In this document: piece after piece, positions 45,280-54,585 of the stretch
Layout: every line of letters begins with the position of its first letter
How positions within the stretch are numbered: position 1 is the first letter of the stretch
DNA from: Herbiconiux sp. VKM Ac-1786
GTDB taxonomy: Bacteria > Actinomycetota > Actinomycetes > Actinomycetales > Microbacteriaceae
NCBI RefSeq assembly: GCF_015350805.1
Contig: NZ_JADKSG010000002.1
Coordinates: 186,001-250,000 of the forward strand
Reading direction: 5' to 3'
DNA: 64,000 nucleotides
Notes under the pieces: model-generated
Database searches by the model: none
What the model was told of the DNA's origin: nothing
What the model saw: only the letters and a program-made list of their open reading frames with translations
Made by a program: the position numbers and the translations under genes

Positions 45280-46324
45280 CGCTCCTCACGCCCACGGTAG
45301 CCCATGCCGTCACGATCGCGGCAGCCTCCGTGGAGTCGTCGCCGAAGCGCGAGCGAGCAGCCGACACGGTGGCTTCGGCGAACGCCGCGAAGTCGGCCGT
45401 CGGCGCGAGCGACCCGGTGATCGCGTCGTACCAGACCTGCCCCGCGCGCTCCCACGCGAAGCCGCCGAGCTCGATCGCCGCGAGCGCGAACGCCCGGTTC
45501 GGGATGCCCGAGTTCAGGTGCACCCCGCCGTTGTCGTCGGCGGTGTCGACGTAGTCGTCCATCGACGCCGGCTGCGGATCCTTGCCGAGCACGTCGTCGT
45601 CGTAGGCCGTGCCGGGCGAGAGCATCGAGCGCAGCGCCCGCCCCTCCACGGCGGCGGTGAACAGCCCCTCGCCGATCAGCCAGCTCGCCTCGTCGGCGGT
45701 CTGCCCGAGTCGGTGCTGCTCGACGAGCGCCCCGACCACGTCGCTGAACGACTCGTTCAGCGCCCCCGACTGCCCCTGGTACTCCAGCGCGGCCGTGTAC
45801 TGGGTGACCCCGTGCGCCAGCTCGTGCCCGATCACCGACAGCGACGCCGTGAACCTGCCGAAGACCTCGCCGTCGCCGTCGCCGAAGACCATGCGCTGCC
45901 CGTCCCAGAAGGCGTTGTCGTAGTCGACCCCGTAGTGCACGGTGGCGTCGAGCGGCAGGCCGCGCCCGTCGATCGAGTCGCGCCCGAAGGCCTCGGCCAG
46001 CAGCGCGTGGGTCGCGCCGAGCCCCTCGTAGGCCTCGTTCACGGCCGGGTCGCCCGACACCGCATCTCCTTCGCGCCGCACCACGCGGCCGGGCAGCGTC
46101 TCGGTGCGACCCGCGTCGGAGATCGTGCGCAGCGGCGCCGCATCCTCCGCCGCCACCGGCTGCCCGGGCACCGGCGGCACGAACGCCTCCCGCCGGCGCT
46201 CCTCGCGCAGCGGCGGATCGGCCAGCAACGACCGTCGCGCCGCCTGAGCGGCCCGCTGCATGCCGTCGGCCTCGGTCTCGGCGATGCGGGCCAGCAGATA
46301 CGGGGGAACGATCGAGTGCGCCAT
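45257..46324 (-). CDS. M4-family (protealysin-like) metallopeptidase
   Basis: A 355-residue thermolysin-family zinc protease. Zinc motif HELAH (H167, E168, H171) and third ligand E191 in GALNESFSD, with catalytic H269 in GGVHLNSGIPN. The N-terminus MAHSIVPPYLLARIAE carries the PPYLL segment of the short protealysin propeptide; no signal peptide is present, as in protealysins, which stay inside the cell or leave by an unknown route. The inhibitor gene overlaps its 3' end by 23 bp, so the products are matched in the same transcript. Confidence 0.94.
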   Translation of the reverse strand: MAHSIVPPYLLARIAETEADGMQRAAQAARRSLLADPPLREERRREAFVPPVPGQPVAAEDAAPLRTISDAGRTETLPGRVVRREGDAVSGDPAVNEAYEGLGATHALLAEAFGRDSIDGRGLPLDATVHYGVDYDNAFWDGQRMVFGDGDGEVFGRFTASLSVIGHELAHGVTQYTAALEYQGQSGALNESFSDVVGALVEQHRLGQTADEASWLIGEGLFTAAVEGRALRSMLSPGTAYDDDVLGKDPQPASMDDYVDTADDNGGVHLNSGIPNRAFALAAIELGGFAWERAGQVWYDAITGSLAPTADFAAFAEATVSAARSRFGDDSTEAAAIVTAWATVGVRSDDRPDPA

Positions 46325-46489
46325 GCCCCGACCCTACGGCCACCCTCCGACACCCGCTCGCGTCGAGCCGCCGAGCCGACGAGCCGTCGAGCGAGTCGAG
46401 CCGCCGACCCGGTCGATCCGCCAGACCACCCCACTGCCATGTCCGATTCCCGCTAGAACCGAGCGGATGCCCGTGCGAGACTCCCTCTC

Positions 46490-48076
46490 ATGGACTTCGC
46501 CGAGCGCTACCGCATCATCTCCTCGCGCGACCCCCGCTTCGACGGACAGTTCATCACCGCCGTCCGCTCCACGGGCATCTACTGCCGCCCCAGCTGCCCC
46601 GCGCGCACCCCCAAGGAGCAGAACGTCACCTTCTACGAGACCAGCGCGGCCGCCCACGAGGCGGGTTACCGCGCCTGCAAGCGCTGCCTCCCCGAGGCCG
46701 TCCCGGGCACTCCCGCCTGGAACCTCCGCGACGACCTGGCCGGCCGATCGATGCGCCTCATCTCGGACGGCGTGATCGAGCGCGAGGGCGTCGACGGCCT
46801 CGCCCGCCGCCTCGGCTACTCCACCCGTCACCTCACCCGCGTGCTCACCGAGGAGCTCGGCGCCGGCCCCCTCGCCCTGTCCCGCGCCCACCGCGCGCAG
46901 ACCGCCCGCACGCTGCTCACCTCGACCGACCTGCCGATGGCCGACATCGCCTTCGCGGCGGGCTTCTCGAGCATCCGCCAGTTCAACGACACCGTCGCCG
47001 AGGTGTTCCGGCTGACCCCGACGGCGATCCGCGAGCGCCAGTCCCGCCACGACACGGCCGCCCCCGGCTCGATCACCCTCGCCCTGCCCTACCGCGAGCC
47101 CCTCGACATCGACGGCCTCTTCGTCTGGCTCGCCGTCCGCGCCATCCCGGGCGTCGAGCAGCTCGGAACCGACGCCGAGGGCCGCCTCGACTCCTACTCC
47201 CGCTCGCTCGCGCTGCCGGGCGGCCCCGCGTGGTTCAGGGTGCGACGGATGCCCGGCGGCACCACCCCGCGCCTCCTCCTCGACGCCCGGCTCACCGCCC
47301 TCGGCGACCTGCCCGTGCTGGTGTCGCGCATCCGCCGCCTGTTCGACCTCGACGCGGATCCGGTGGCGATCGACGAGGCGCTGTCGGTCGGCGCCGAGGC
47401 GATCGCCGCCGAGGGTGGCTCGTCGGCGGTGGCCGGGCGCGCGCTGGCGGCCCGGGTGGCGGCGACCCCGGGCATCCGGATGCCCGGCGCCGTCGATCCC
47501 GCCGAGATGCTGTTCCGCGCCATCGTCGGCCAGCAGATCACCGTCGTCGCGGCCCGCACCCTGCTGCACCGCCTGACGCTCGCCGCCGGGTCGACCTTCC
47601 CCGCCCCGCCGCCGGGCGCCACCCCGGACGCGTCCGCGCCGACCCTGCTCTTCCCCACGCCCGCGCAGATCGCCGAGCACGCCGGATCCGTGCTCACCGG
47701 CCCCCGCGCGAAGATCGCCACCGTCGTGAACACGGCCGAGCTGCTGGCGTCCAGCGCCCTCGAGCTCTCGTTCGGCGACGACGCGGCCGAGCAGCGCCGC
47801 CGCCTCGTCGCACTCCCGGGCATCGGCGACTGGACCGCCGGCTACCTCGCCATGCGCGTGCTGAAGAACCCCGACGTGCTGCCCACCGGCGACGTGGCGC
47901 TGCGAACCGGCGCCCGCCGCCTCGGGTTCCCGGATGCTCCGCGAGCCCTCGCGGCCTGGGCCACCCCCTTCGCGCCGTGGCGCACCTACCTCTCGCTGCA
48001 CCTCTGGTCGGCGTCGGCCCCACCGCCCCGCCCCGAACGCGACACGTCCACCACCCCCACCGAGGAGACCCCATGA
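46490..48076 (+). CDS. Ada-AlkA fusion: methyl-phosphotriester-sensing regulator with 3-methyladenine glycosylase II
   Basis: A 528-residue fusion. The Ada Zn domain has C32, C36, C63 and C66 (methyl-phosphotriester acceptor is one of these). The AraC-type HTH region follows (about 100-185). The AlkA N-terminal fold and the HhH-GPD glycosylase ([11 protein letters not shown] about 442-452, catalytic D about 468 in LPTGDVALR) complete the protein. It should sense alkylated DNA and also remove 3-methyladenine and related bases. The ogt gene follows with an ATGA overlap, so the pair is an adaptive-response operon. Confidence 0.95.
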   Translation: MDFAERYRIISSRDPRFDGQFITAVRSTGIYCRPSCPARTPKEQNVTFYETSAAAHEAGYRACKRCLPEAVPGTPAWNLRDDLAGRSMRLISDGVIEREGVDGLARRLGYSTRHLTRVLTEELGAGPLALSRAHRAQTARTLLTSTDLPMADIAFAAGFSSIRQFNDTVAEVFRLTPTAIRERQSRHDTAAPGSITLALPYREPLDIDGLFVWLAVRAIPGVEQLGTDAEGRLDSYSRSLALPGGPAWFRVRRMPGGTTPRLLLDARLTALGDLPVLVSRIRRLFDLDADPVAIDEALSVGAEAIAAEGGSSAVAGRALAARVAATPGIRMPGAVDPAEMLFRAIVGQQITVVAARTLLHRLTLAAGSTFPAPPPGATPDASAPTLLFPTPAQIAEHAGSVLTGPRAKIATVVNTAELLASSALELSFGDDAAEQRRRLVALPGIGDWTAGYLAMRVLKNPDVLPTGDVALRTGARRLGFPDAPRALAAWATPFAPWRTYLSLHLWSASAPPPRPERDTSTTPTEETP

Positions 48077-48576
48077 CCGCCCTGATCCAGTTCGTCGACA
48101 CCCCCGACGGGCCGTTCGGCCTGATCGCCGACGCCGACGGCCGCGTCATCGCGTCCGGCTGGACGGCCGACCCCGCCGCGCTCCTGGCGCGCCTCGCGCC
48201 CGCGCTGCGGCCGACCGAGCTGCAGCCGGGCGTGACCGGCGCGGCGGAGGCGGTCACCGCTTACTACTCCGGCGACGTCCGGGCGATCGACACGGTCGAG
48301 GTCGCCCAGACGGGAGGCGGATTCCACCGCGCCGGATGGGAGGCGCTGCGGACGATCGAGCCCGGGCATCCGCTCAGCTATCAGCAGTTCGCCGCGCACC
48401 TCGGACGCCCCACCGCCGTCCGGGCGGCGGCCAGCGCCTGCGCGCGCAACGCGGTCGCGTTGTTCGTGCCGTGCCACCGGGTGCTGCGCACCGACGGCAC
48501 CCTCGGCGGCTTCGCCTGGGGCACCGCCGTCAAGCGCTCCCTCCTCGCCCGCGAGGCCGAAGCCGTCGCGGCCTGA
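48073..48576 (+). CDS. ogt: Methylated-DNA-protein-cysteine S-methyltransferase
   Basis: A 167-residue O6-alkylguanine-DNA alkyltransferase with the acceptor C134 in PCHRVLR and the HTH helix [13 protein letters not shown]. The 4-bp ATGA overlap with the ada-alkA gene indicates translational coupling, so repair of O6-methylguanine and 3-methyladenine is joint. Its length is that of Ogt-type enzymes with no additional domain. Confidence 0.95.
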   Translation: MTALIQFVDTPDGPFGLIADADGRVIASGWTADPAALLARLAPALRPTELQPGVTGAAEAVTAYYSGDVRAIDTVEVAQTGGGFHRAGWEALRTIEPGHPLSYQQFAAHLGRPTAVRAAASACARNAVALFVPCHRVLRTDGTLGGFAWGTAVKRSLLAREAEAVAA

Positions 48577-48629
48577 GGCGGCCCGGTCGGCCCGGCTCGC
48601 CGACCGCGCCGATGCGGCGGCAGTGAAGG

Positions 48630-49682
48630 TCAGGCCGGAACCGGCGCCTCCGCCAGCAGCTCCCGCACCCGCGGGATGACCTGTGTGCCGTACAGCTCGA
48701 TGCTCGTCATCAGGTTCGCGTGCGACAGCGGCCCGTTGCCGTACTTGAGGTCGAAACGGTCGACCCCGAGCACCCGCACGGCCGACGCGATCTTCTGCGC
48801 CACCGTCTCCGGGGACCCGACGTAGAGCGAGCCGTGCGGCCCCGCCTCCTGCTCGAAGTGCGCACGCCCCATCGGCGACCAGCCGCGCTCGCGCCCGATG
48901 CGGTTCATCTGCGACTGGTAGTGCGGCCAGAGCTGCTCGCGGGCCTCCTCGTCGGTGGCCGCGACGTGCCCGGGGGAGTGCACGCCGACCGGCTGGCGGT
49001 CGAAGCCGAACTGGTCGAGCGCGCGGTGATAGAGGTCGGCGAAGGGGGCGAAGCGCGCGGGGTCGCCGCCGATCACCGCGAGCATCAGCGAGAAGCCGTA
49101 GCGGGCGGCGCGCACGACCGACTCGGGGCTGCCGCCGACGCCGACCCAGGTCTTCAGCAGCCCGGTCTCGAGCTGCGGGAAGACCTGCTGGCCCTTCAGG
49201 GGAGCACGCGTCGAGCCCTCCCAGGTGACGGGCTCGCCCGAGCGCACGGCGGCGAAGAGGTTCAGCTTCTCCTCGAACAGGCGCTCGTAGTCGCCCAGCT
49301 CGAAGCCGAACAGCGGGAACGACTCGGTGAACGACCCGCGCCCGAGGATGACCTCCGCGCGCCCGTTCGACAGCGCATCCAGGGTCGAGAAGCGCTGGAA
49401 CACCCGCACCGGGTCGTCGCTCGAGAGCACGGTCACGGCCGAGCCGAGGTGGATGCGCGAGGTGCGCGCCGCCACCGCCGCCAGCACGACCTCGGGGGCC
49501 GAGACGGCGAAGTCGTCGCGGTGGTGCTCGCCGAAGCCGATGAAGTCGACGCCCACCTCGTCGGCGAGCACGGCCTGGTCGACGAGGTTCCGCAGCACCT
49601 GCGCGGCGGGCAGCAGGCTGCCGTCGGGGGCGGCGGTCACGTCGCCGAAGGTGTCGAGTCCGAGCTGGAGCTGCTCTGCCAT
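48630..49682 (-). CDS. LLM-class flavin-dependent oxidoreductase
   Basis: A 350-residue bacterial luciferase-like F420/FMN oxidoreductase. Motifs FIGFGEHHRDDFAVSAPEVVLAAVAARTSRIHLGSAVTVL, RAEVILGRGSF and the C-terminal GSPETVAQKIA are typical of the alkanesulfonate-monooxygenase-like subgroup. ATG 49682 gives the normal family N-terminus QLQLGLDTFGDV. The substrate is not predictable. It is divergent from the USP gene. Confidence 0.92.
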   Translation of the reverse strand: MAEQLQLGLDTFGDVTAAPDGSLLPAAQVLRNLVDQAVLADEVGVDFIGFGEHHRDDFAVSAPEVVLAAVAARTSRIHLGSAVTVLSSDDPVRVFQRFSTLDALSNGRAEVILGRGSFTESFPLFGFELGDYERLFEEKLNLFAAVRSGEPVTWEGSTRAPLKGQQVFPQLETGLLKTWVGVGGSPESVVRAARYGFSLMLAVIGGDPARFAPFADLYHRALDQFGFDRQPVGVHSPGHVAATDEEAREQLWPHYQSQMNRIGRERGWSPMGRAHFEQEAGPHGSLYVGSPETVAQKIASAVRVLGVDRFDLKYGNGPLSHANLMTSIELYGTQVIPRVRELLAEAPVPA

Positions 49683-49831
49683 GGTCTGAAGTCCTGTCCG
49701 TCGATGCCGCGCCTCACGCCCATTATCCATGCGTGTGTATGAAAGCAGACAACCGGATGCTCGTCAGCAGTATTCCGCGCGGCCCCCGCCTGCCAGACTG
49801 GAGCCCCGTCACCCGTCGTGAGGAGCCACCC

Positions 49832-50701
49832 ATGTCCGCCCACATCCTCGTCGGATTCGACGGCTCGACCGCCGCCCAGACCGCCCTCGACTGGGCCCTC
49901 CGCCGCGCGGAGGCCACCGGCTGCGACGTCGAGGTGCTCTACGTCGCCGACACCTCGTGGGACTCGGAGGCGTTCACGGCCGCCCCGCTGCTGCAGCAGA
50001 AGGGCGAGGTCGTGGCCGCCGAGGCCGCGTTCCACGCCGACAGCAAGGCGCCGCACGTCACCGTCACGTCGAAGGTGCGGCGGGGCAACCCCGTCACCGA
50101 GCTCGTCGCCGAGGCCGAGGCGATCGGCGCGAGCCTGCTGGTGGTCGGCAGCTACCGCAAGGATCTGTACGAGCGCCTGACCACGAGCGCGGTCAGCCTC
50201 CGGGTCGCGGCGTCGGCCACGGTGCCGGTCGCGGTCATCCCCGACCTGCCCGCGACCAAGCGCCACGGCGTGGTCGTCGGCGTCGACGGCGGGCCCTCCT
50301 CGGCGCGGCTCGTGCGCACCGCGCTCGCGGAGGCGGCCCTGCTCGGCGAGCCCGTGCGCATCCTGACCGCGTGGACGCTGCCGCCCCTGATGCAGCCCGA
50401 GTTCACCGACGGCTCGGAGCTCTACGAGGCCCTCGAGCAGCGCGCCAAGGACGTCGCCGAGGAGACCGCGGGCCAGGCGCAGCGCGAGGACGGCAGCGGC
50501 GTCGTCGTCGAGACGCAGGTCGTGCTCGCCGCTCCGTCGGCCGCGCTGGTGACCGCGGGCAAGGAGGCGGCCCTGCTCGTCGTGGGCAGCCACGGCCGGC
50601 ACGGCATCGGCCGGTTCCTGCTCGGCTCGGTGAGCCACGACGTCATCCTCGGGGCGCAGTGCCCGGTGCTCGTGCTGCGGGTGACCGACAAGGCGGCCTG
50701 A
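49832..50701 (+). CDS. Tandem universal stress protein
   Basis: A 289-residue protein with two UspA domains (about 1-140 and 148-289). Each opens with a G-x-D-G-S-type strand (VGFDGSTAA, VGVDGGPSS) and closes with the ATP-binding GSxxxG/GSVSHDVILGAQCPVLVLR block. The first domain lacks the full G-2x-G-9x-G(S/T) motif (SYRKDLYERLTTSA), the second has GSHGRHGIGRFLLGS, so the second is likely the nucleotide-binding half. GAGGAG lies before the ATG. Confidence 0.95.
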   Translation: MSAHILVGFDGSTAAQTALDWALRRAEATGCDVEVLYVADTSWDSEAFTAAPLLQQKGEVVAAEAAFHADSKAPHVTVTSKVRRGNPVTELVAEAEAIGASLLVVGSYRKDLYERLTTSAVSLRVAASATVPVAVIPDLPATKRHGVVVGVDGGPSSARLVRTALAEAALLGEPVRILTAWTLPPLMQPEFTDGSELYEALEQRAKDVAEETAGQAQREDGSGVVVETQVVLAAPSAALVTAGKEAALLVVGSHGRHGIGRFLLGSVSHDVILGAQCPVLVLRVTDKAA

Positions 50702-50820
50702 CCCGTGGAGGCCGAGCCGGCCGCGGCAGCTGCTGAGCCACCAGGCGGGCGGGCCACGGCGCCGATTCCGCTCTGCGCGCATTCGGCGAACACCCCGGAA
50801 ACGCCCGGTATCGTGAACGC

Positions 50821-51837
50821 GTGTCCGACAGCCCTCTCGCCCAGAGCCCCTACGAGGTGCTCGGCGTCGGCGCGGCTGCGACCCAGGACGAGCTGAAGAA
50901 GGCCTACCGCCGCCTGCTCCGCGAGACCCACCCCGACACCGGGGGCGACGCCGTGCGCTTCGTCGCCGTGCAGCGCGCCTGGGAGCTCGTCGGCAGCCCC
51001 GACGACCGCGCCGCCTACGACCGCGGGTCGCGCGGCGGCGGCTCCGGCAGCACGCACGCCGCCGGGGCCTCGGGCTCGGCGTCGACCCCGGGGTCGGGTT
51101 TCGGCCCGGCGACGGGCGGCCGCGCATCCGGTCGCCCCGCCAGCTCGACCGTGAAGGCCCGCACCTACGGGCACCCCGGCGGCCAGGAGCGCGAGGTCTA
51201 CCTCACGCTGCTGCGCGAATGGGTGGGCCGCGGTGTCGAGATCGCCGACCCCTACGACGCGGCGCTCGTGCGCAGCGCCCCGCGCGAGATCCGCGGCTGG
51301 CTCGCGAAGGCCATCGCCGAGGAGTCGACCGCGGGCCTCGTCTCGACGCTCGGCATCGGCTACACGATCTGGAACAACGTGCTCTCGGGTCGCTCGGCGA
51401 ACGGCGTCCCCGAGACGATCGACCACGTCGTGCTCGGCCCCTCGGGCCTCTACGCCATCCAGTCCGAGGACTGGGGCGGCGAGGTGCGCCTGAAGAAGGA
51501 CGAGCTCGTCGGCGAGACCGTGCACCCCGACGACGAGCCGCTGCACGAGCTGCACCGCGCCGCCAAGTCGCTCGGCCGCTCGCTGGGCGTGAAGTTCACC
51601 TCGCTCGTCGTGGTGGTTCCGGATGCCGCACTCGCCGAGCCCGCGGAGACCGTCGATCGCGGCCGGCTGTCGGGCTCGATCGTGGTGCGCCGCTCGCTGC
51701 TGCCGCAGCTGCTGCGGAACGGCGTCGACGGAGCCGCGGGCGGGCGCGGCGGCTGGGGCGGCGGCGCCGAGCGCACGAGCATCGACCGCGTCTTCGAGCT
51801 GCGCACCCGGCTGCAGAACGGCATCCGCCTGGCCTGA
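50821..51837 (+). CDS. J-domain and NERD-domain fusion protein
   Basis: A 338-residue protein with an N-terminal J-domain (HPD at 37-39, YEVLGVGAAATQDELKKAYRR), a Gly/Ser-rich linker (about 68-118) and a C-terminal NERD-like domain (TIDHVVLGPSGLYAIQSEDWGGEVRLKKDE about 198-230). J-domains stimulate Hsp70 ATPase, and NERD domains are nuclease-related. The combination implies recruitment of DnaK to a DNA- or nuclease-related task, which is inference. The GTG start follows a 120-bp gap after the USP gene. Confidence 0.85.
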   Translation: MSDSPLAQSPYEVLGVGAAATQDELKKAYRRLLRETHPDTGGDAVRFVAVQRAWELVGSPDDRAAYDRGSRGGGSGSTHAAGASGSASTPGSGFGPATGGRASGRPASSTVKARTYGHPGGQEREVYLTLLREWVGRGVEIADPYDAALVRSAPREIRGWLAKAIAEESTAGLVSTLGIGYTIWNNVLSGRSANGVPETIDHVVLGPSGLYAIQSEDWGGEVRLKKDELVGETVHPDDEPLHELHRAAKSLGRSLGVKFTSLVVVVPDAALAEPAETVDRGRLSGSIVVRRSLLPQLLRNGVDGAAGGRGGWGGGAERTSIDRVFELRTRLQNGIRLA

Positions 51838-51863
51838 TCGGCCGGAGCGACCGGAGCGACCGG

Positions 51864-52847
51864 CTAGACCACGAGCAGGATCTTGCCGATGTGCGCCGAG
51901 GACTCCATCAGCCGGTGCGCCTCGGCCGCCTCCGCGAGCGGGAAGCGCGCCCCGATCACCGGCCGCACGCGCCCGTCGGCGACGAGCGGCCAGACGTCCT
52001 CGAGCACGCTGCGGATGATCTCGGTCTTCTCCTCGGCCGGCCGGGCCCGCAGGCTCGTCGAGCGGAGCGTGCCGCGCTTGCGCATCAGCGCCCCGAGGTC
52101 GAGGGCGGCCGGCCCGCCGCTGGAGGCGATGTTCGCGATCCGCCCGTTCACCGCCAGCGCGGCGACGTTGCGGTCGAGGTAGTCGCCGCCCACCACGTCG
52201 AGCACGACGTCGGCGCCGCCGGCCTCGCTCTGCACCCGCTCCACGAAGTCGTCCCGGGTGTAGTCGATCAGGATGCTCGCCCCGAGCTCCCGGCACGCCT
52301 CGAGCTTCTCGGCCGAGCGCGCCGTCACCGCGACCCGGGCGCCGAAGGCGCGGCCGAGCTGCACGGCCATCGTGCCGATGCCGCTCGAGCCGCCGTGCAC
52401 GAGGAGCGTCTCGCCCGAACGCAGCCCGGCGAGCTGGAAGACGTTCGACCACACGGTCGCCACCACCTCGGGCAGCCCCGCGGCGTCGACCAGGTCGACG
52501 GAGTGGGGCACCGGCAGCACGTGCCCGGCGTCGACCACGACGCGGGTGGCGTAGCCCCCGCCGCCCAGCAGGGCGCAGACCCGGTCGCCCACCGCGAAGC
52601 CCGACGACTCGGCACCCGCGCCGAGTTCGGCGACCGTGCCCGACACCTCGAGCCCCGGCCACGCGGGCGCTCCCGGCGGCGGTGGGTAGTGCCCCTGCCG
52701 CTGGCTGACGTCCGCCCGGTTCACCCCGGCGGCGGCCACCTCGATCAGCAGCTGACCCGGCCCGGGGCGCGGGTCGTCGACGTCGGAGAGCTCGAGAACG
52801 GATGCGTCGCCGGGGTGGGCGATCAGAACGGCCTGCATGACGGCCAC
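51864..52847 (-). CDS. Zinc-independent quinone oxidoreductase-like NAD(P)H dehydrogenase
   Basis: A 327-residue medium-chain dehydrogenase of the PIG3/QOR family. It has GVNRADVSQRQGHYPPPPGA, PGLEVSGTVAELG, GDRVCALLGGGGYA and a nucleotide-binding VHGGSSGIGTMAVQLGRAFGARV. There are no catalytic zinc Cys/His clusters of alcohol dehydrogenases, typical for quinone reductases. It is divergent from the acyl-CoA ligase gene. ATG 52847 or 52838 (MQAV) are equally possible. Confidence 0.92.
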   Translation of the reverse strand: MAVMQAVLIAHPGDASVLELSDVDDPRPGPGQLLIEVAAAGVNRADVSQRQGHYPPPPGAPAWPGLEVSGTVAELGAGAESSGFAVGDRVCALLGGGGYATRVVVDAGHVLPVPHSVDLVDAAGLPEVVATVWSNVFQLAGLRSGETLLVHGGSSGIGTMAVQLGRAFGARVAVTARSAEKLEACRELGASILIDYTRDDFVERVQSEAGGADVVLDVVGGDYLDRNVAALAVNGRIANIASSGGPAALDLGALMRKRGTLRSTSLRARPAEEKTEIIRSVLEDVWPLVADGRVRPVIGARFPLAEAAEAHRLMESSAHIGKILLVV

Positions 52848-52898
52848 GCTACGCCTCTGTCCGCCCTCGGCGCCGCACCCGCGAGAACGCCGGGGAAC

Positions 52899-52928
52899 TT
52901 GCGAGAACTCCTCGATTCGGTGTCGAAT
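52899..52928 (+). promoter_or_regulatory. Possible promoter of the acyl-CoA ligase gene with direct repeat
   Basis: TTGCGA (-35) and TCGAAT (-10) spaced by 18 bp precede the ligase start. An 8-bp direct repeat GCGAGAAC (52881 and 52901, 20 bp apart, two helical turns) overlaps the -35 and may be an activator or repressor site. Confidence 0.35.
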
Positions 52929-52957
52929 AGGCCAACGACTATCGAAGGAGATAGCTC

Positions 52958-54556
52958 ATGACCCGTTCGTCCTACCCCGACGTCGACATCCCCGACCTCA
53001 GCGTCTACGACGCCCTGTTCTCCGGCATCGCCGAGGCCGACCTCGATCGGGTCGCGCTCGTCGACGGCCCGAGCGGCGACGAGACCAGCTACCGCGCCCT
53101 GATCGCCCAGATCGACGCGCTCGCCGGCTCGCTCGCGGCCCGGGGCTTGGCGGTCGGCGACCGCGTCGGCATCCTCTGCCCGAACGTGCCCGCGTTCGCG
53201 ACGGTGTTCCACGGCGTGCTGCGGGCCGGCGGCACCGCCACCACGATCAACTCCCTCTACACCGCGGGGGAGATCGAGAACCAGCTCACGAGCGCCGGTG
53301 CCACCTGGCTGTTCACCGTCTCGCCGCTCTACGCCCACGCCGCCGAGGCCGCCTCGAAGGCCGGTATCGACGCCGACCACCTCGTCGTCATCGACGGTGC
53401 CGAGGGCCACCCGTCGCTCCGCGATCTGCTGTTCGAGCGGGCGGCGCCGCCGGAGGTCTCGTTCGACCCGGCGACGCACCTCGCCGTGCTGCCGTACTCC
53501 TCGGGCACCACCGGGCGGCCGAAGGGCGTCATGCTGACGCACCGCAACCTGGTGGCGAACATCCACCAGTGCCGCGACGTCATCCCGCTCTCCCGCGACG
53601 ACCGGGCGCTCGCGGTGCTCCCGTTCTTCCACATCTACGGCATGTCGGTGCTGCTCGACTACGCCCTCCTGCAGCGGGCCGCCCTGGTCACCATGCCGAA
53701 GTTCGATCTGGCCGAGTTCCTGCGCACGGTGAGTGAACAGCGCTGCACGTGGGTGTTCATCGCGCCACCGATCGCGGTCGCGCTGGCCAAGCATCCGCTC
53801 GTCGACGAGTACGACCTCTCGGGCGTCGAGGTGATCTTCTCGGGAGCCGCCCCGCTCGACCGGGAGCTCGCGAAGGCGGTCGCCGGCCGCATCGGCTGCC
53901 AGGTGCGCCAGGGCTACGGCATGACCGAGACGAGCCCGGTCACGCACGCCATCCCGATCGAGGGCGACATCGACCTGTCCTCGATCGGGCTGGCCATCCC
54001 GAACACCGAGTGCCGGCTCGTCGACCCCGAGACCGGCGCCGACATCGAGGTGCCGGATGCGGGCACCAGCGCGGCCGGTGAGCTCCTCGTGCGCGGTCCC
54101 CAGGTGATGAGCGGCTACCTCAACGACGAGGAGGCGACGGCCCGCACCATCGAGCCCGACGGCTGGCTGCACACCGGTGACATCGCGACCGTCACCTCGG
54201 AAGGCGTCTACGCCATCGTCGACCGGCTGAAGGAGCTGATCAAGTACAAGGGCTACCAGGTGGCCCCCGCGGTGCTCGAGGCGGTGCTGCTCTCCCACGC
54301 CGACGTGGTCGACGCGGCCGTCGTGGGCGTGCCCGACGAGGACGCGCAGGAGGTGCCCAAGGCCTTCGTGGTGCGCCGTCCCGACGCCGGGGACGACTTC
54401 GACGAGGCCGCGGTGATGGCCTTCGTCGCCGAGCGGGTCGCCCCGCACGAGAAGGTGCGACTGGTGGAGTTCATCGACGCCATCCCGAAGTCGACCTCCG
54501 GCAAGATCCTGCGGAAGGACCTGCGCTCGCGGGTGGGGCGGCACGCTCTGACCTGA
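52958..54556 (+). CDS. AMP-dependent acyl-CoA ligase (4-coumarate-CoA ligase-like)
   Basis: A 532-residue ANL-superfamily enzyme. Motifs are YSSGTTGRPKGVMLTHRN (about 180-197), the core GYGMTETSP and the C-terminal PKSTSGKILRK lysine motif. It activates a carboxylate to an acyl-CoA; the group is close to 4CL and long-chain ligases, but the side chain is not predictable. A strong GAAGGAG ribosome site lies eight bases before the ATG. Confidence 0.94.
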   Translation: MTRSSYPDVDIPDLSVYDALFSGIAEADLDRVALVDGPSGDETSYRALIAQIDALAGSLAARGLAVGDRVGILCPNVPAFATVFHGVLRAGGTATTINSLYTAGEIENQLTSAGATWLFTVSPLYAHAAEAASKAGIDADHLVVIDGAEGHPSLRDLLFERAAPPEVSFDPATHLAVLPYSSGTTGRPKGVMLTHRNLVANIHQCRDVIPLSRDDRALAVLPFFHIYGMSVLLDYALLQRAALVTMPKFDLAEFLRTVSEQRCTWVFIAPPIAVALAKHPLVDEYDLSGVEVIFSGAAPLDRELAKAVAGRIGCQVRQGYGMTETSPVTHAIPIEGDIDLSSIGLAIPNTECRLVDPETGADIEVPDAGTSAAGELLVRGPQVMSGYLNDEEATARTIEPDGWLHTGDIATVTSEGVYAIVDRLKELIKYKGYQVAPAVLEAVLLSHADVVDAAVVGVPDEDAQEVPKAFVVRRPDAGDDFDEAAVMAFVAERVAPHEKVRLVEFIDAIPKSTSGKILRKDLRSRVGRHALT

Positions 54557-54585
54557 CTGTCGGCGGGGAGTGGTAGACCGAGACC

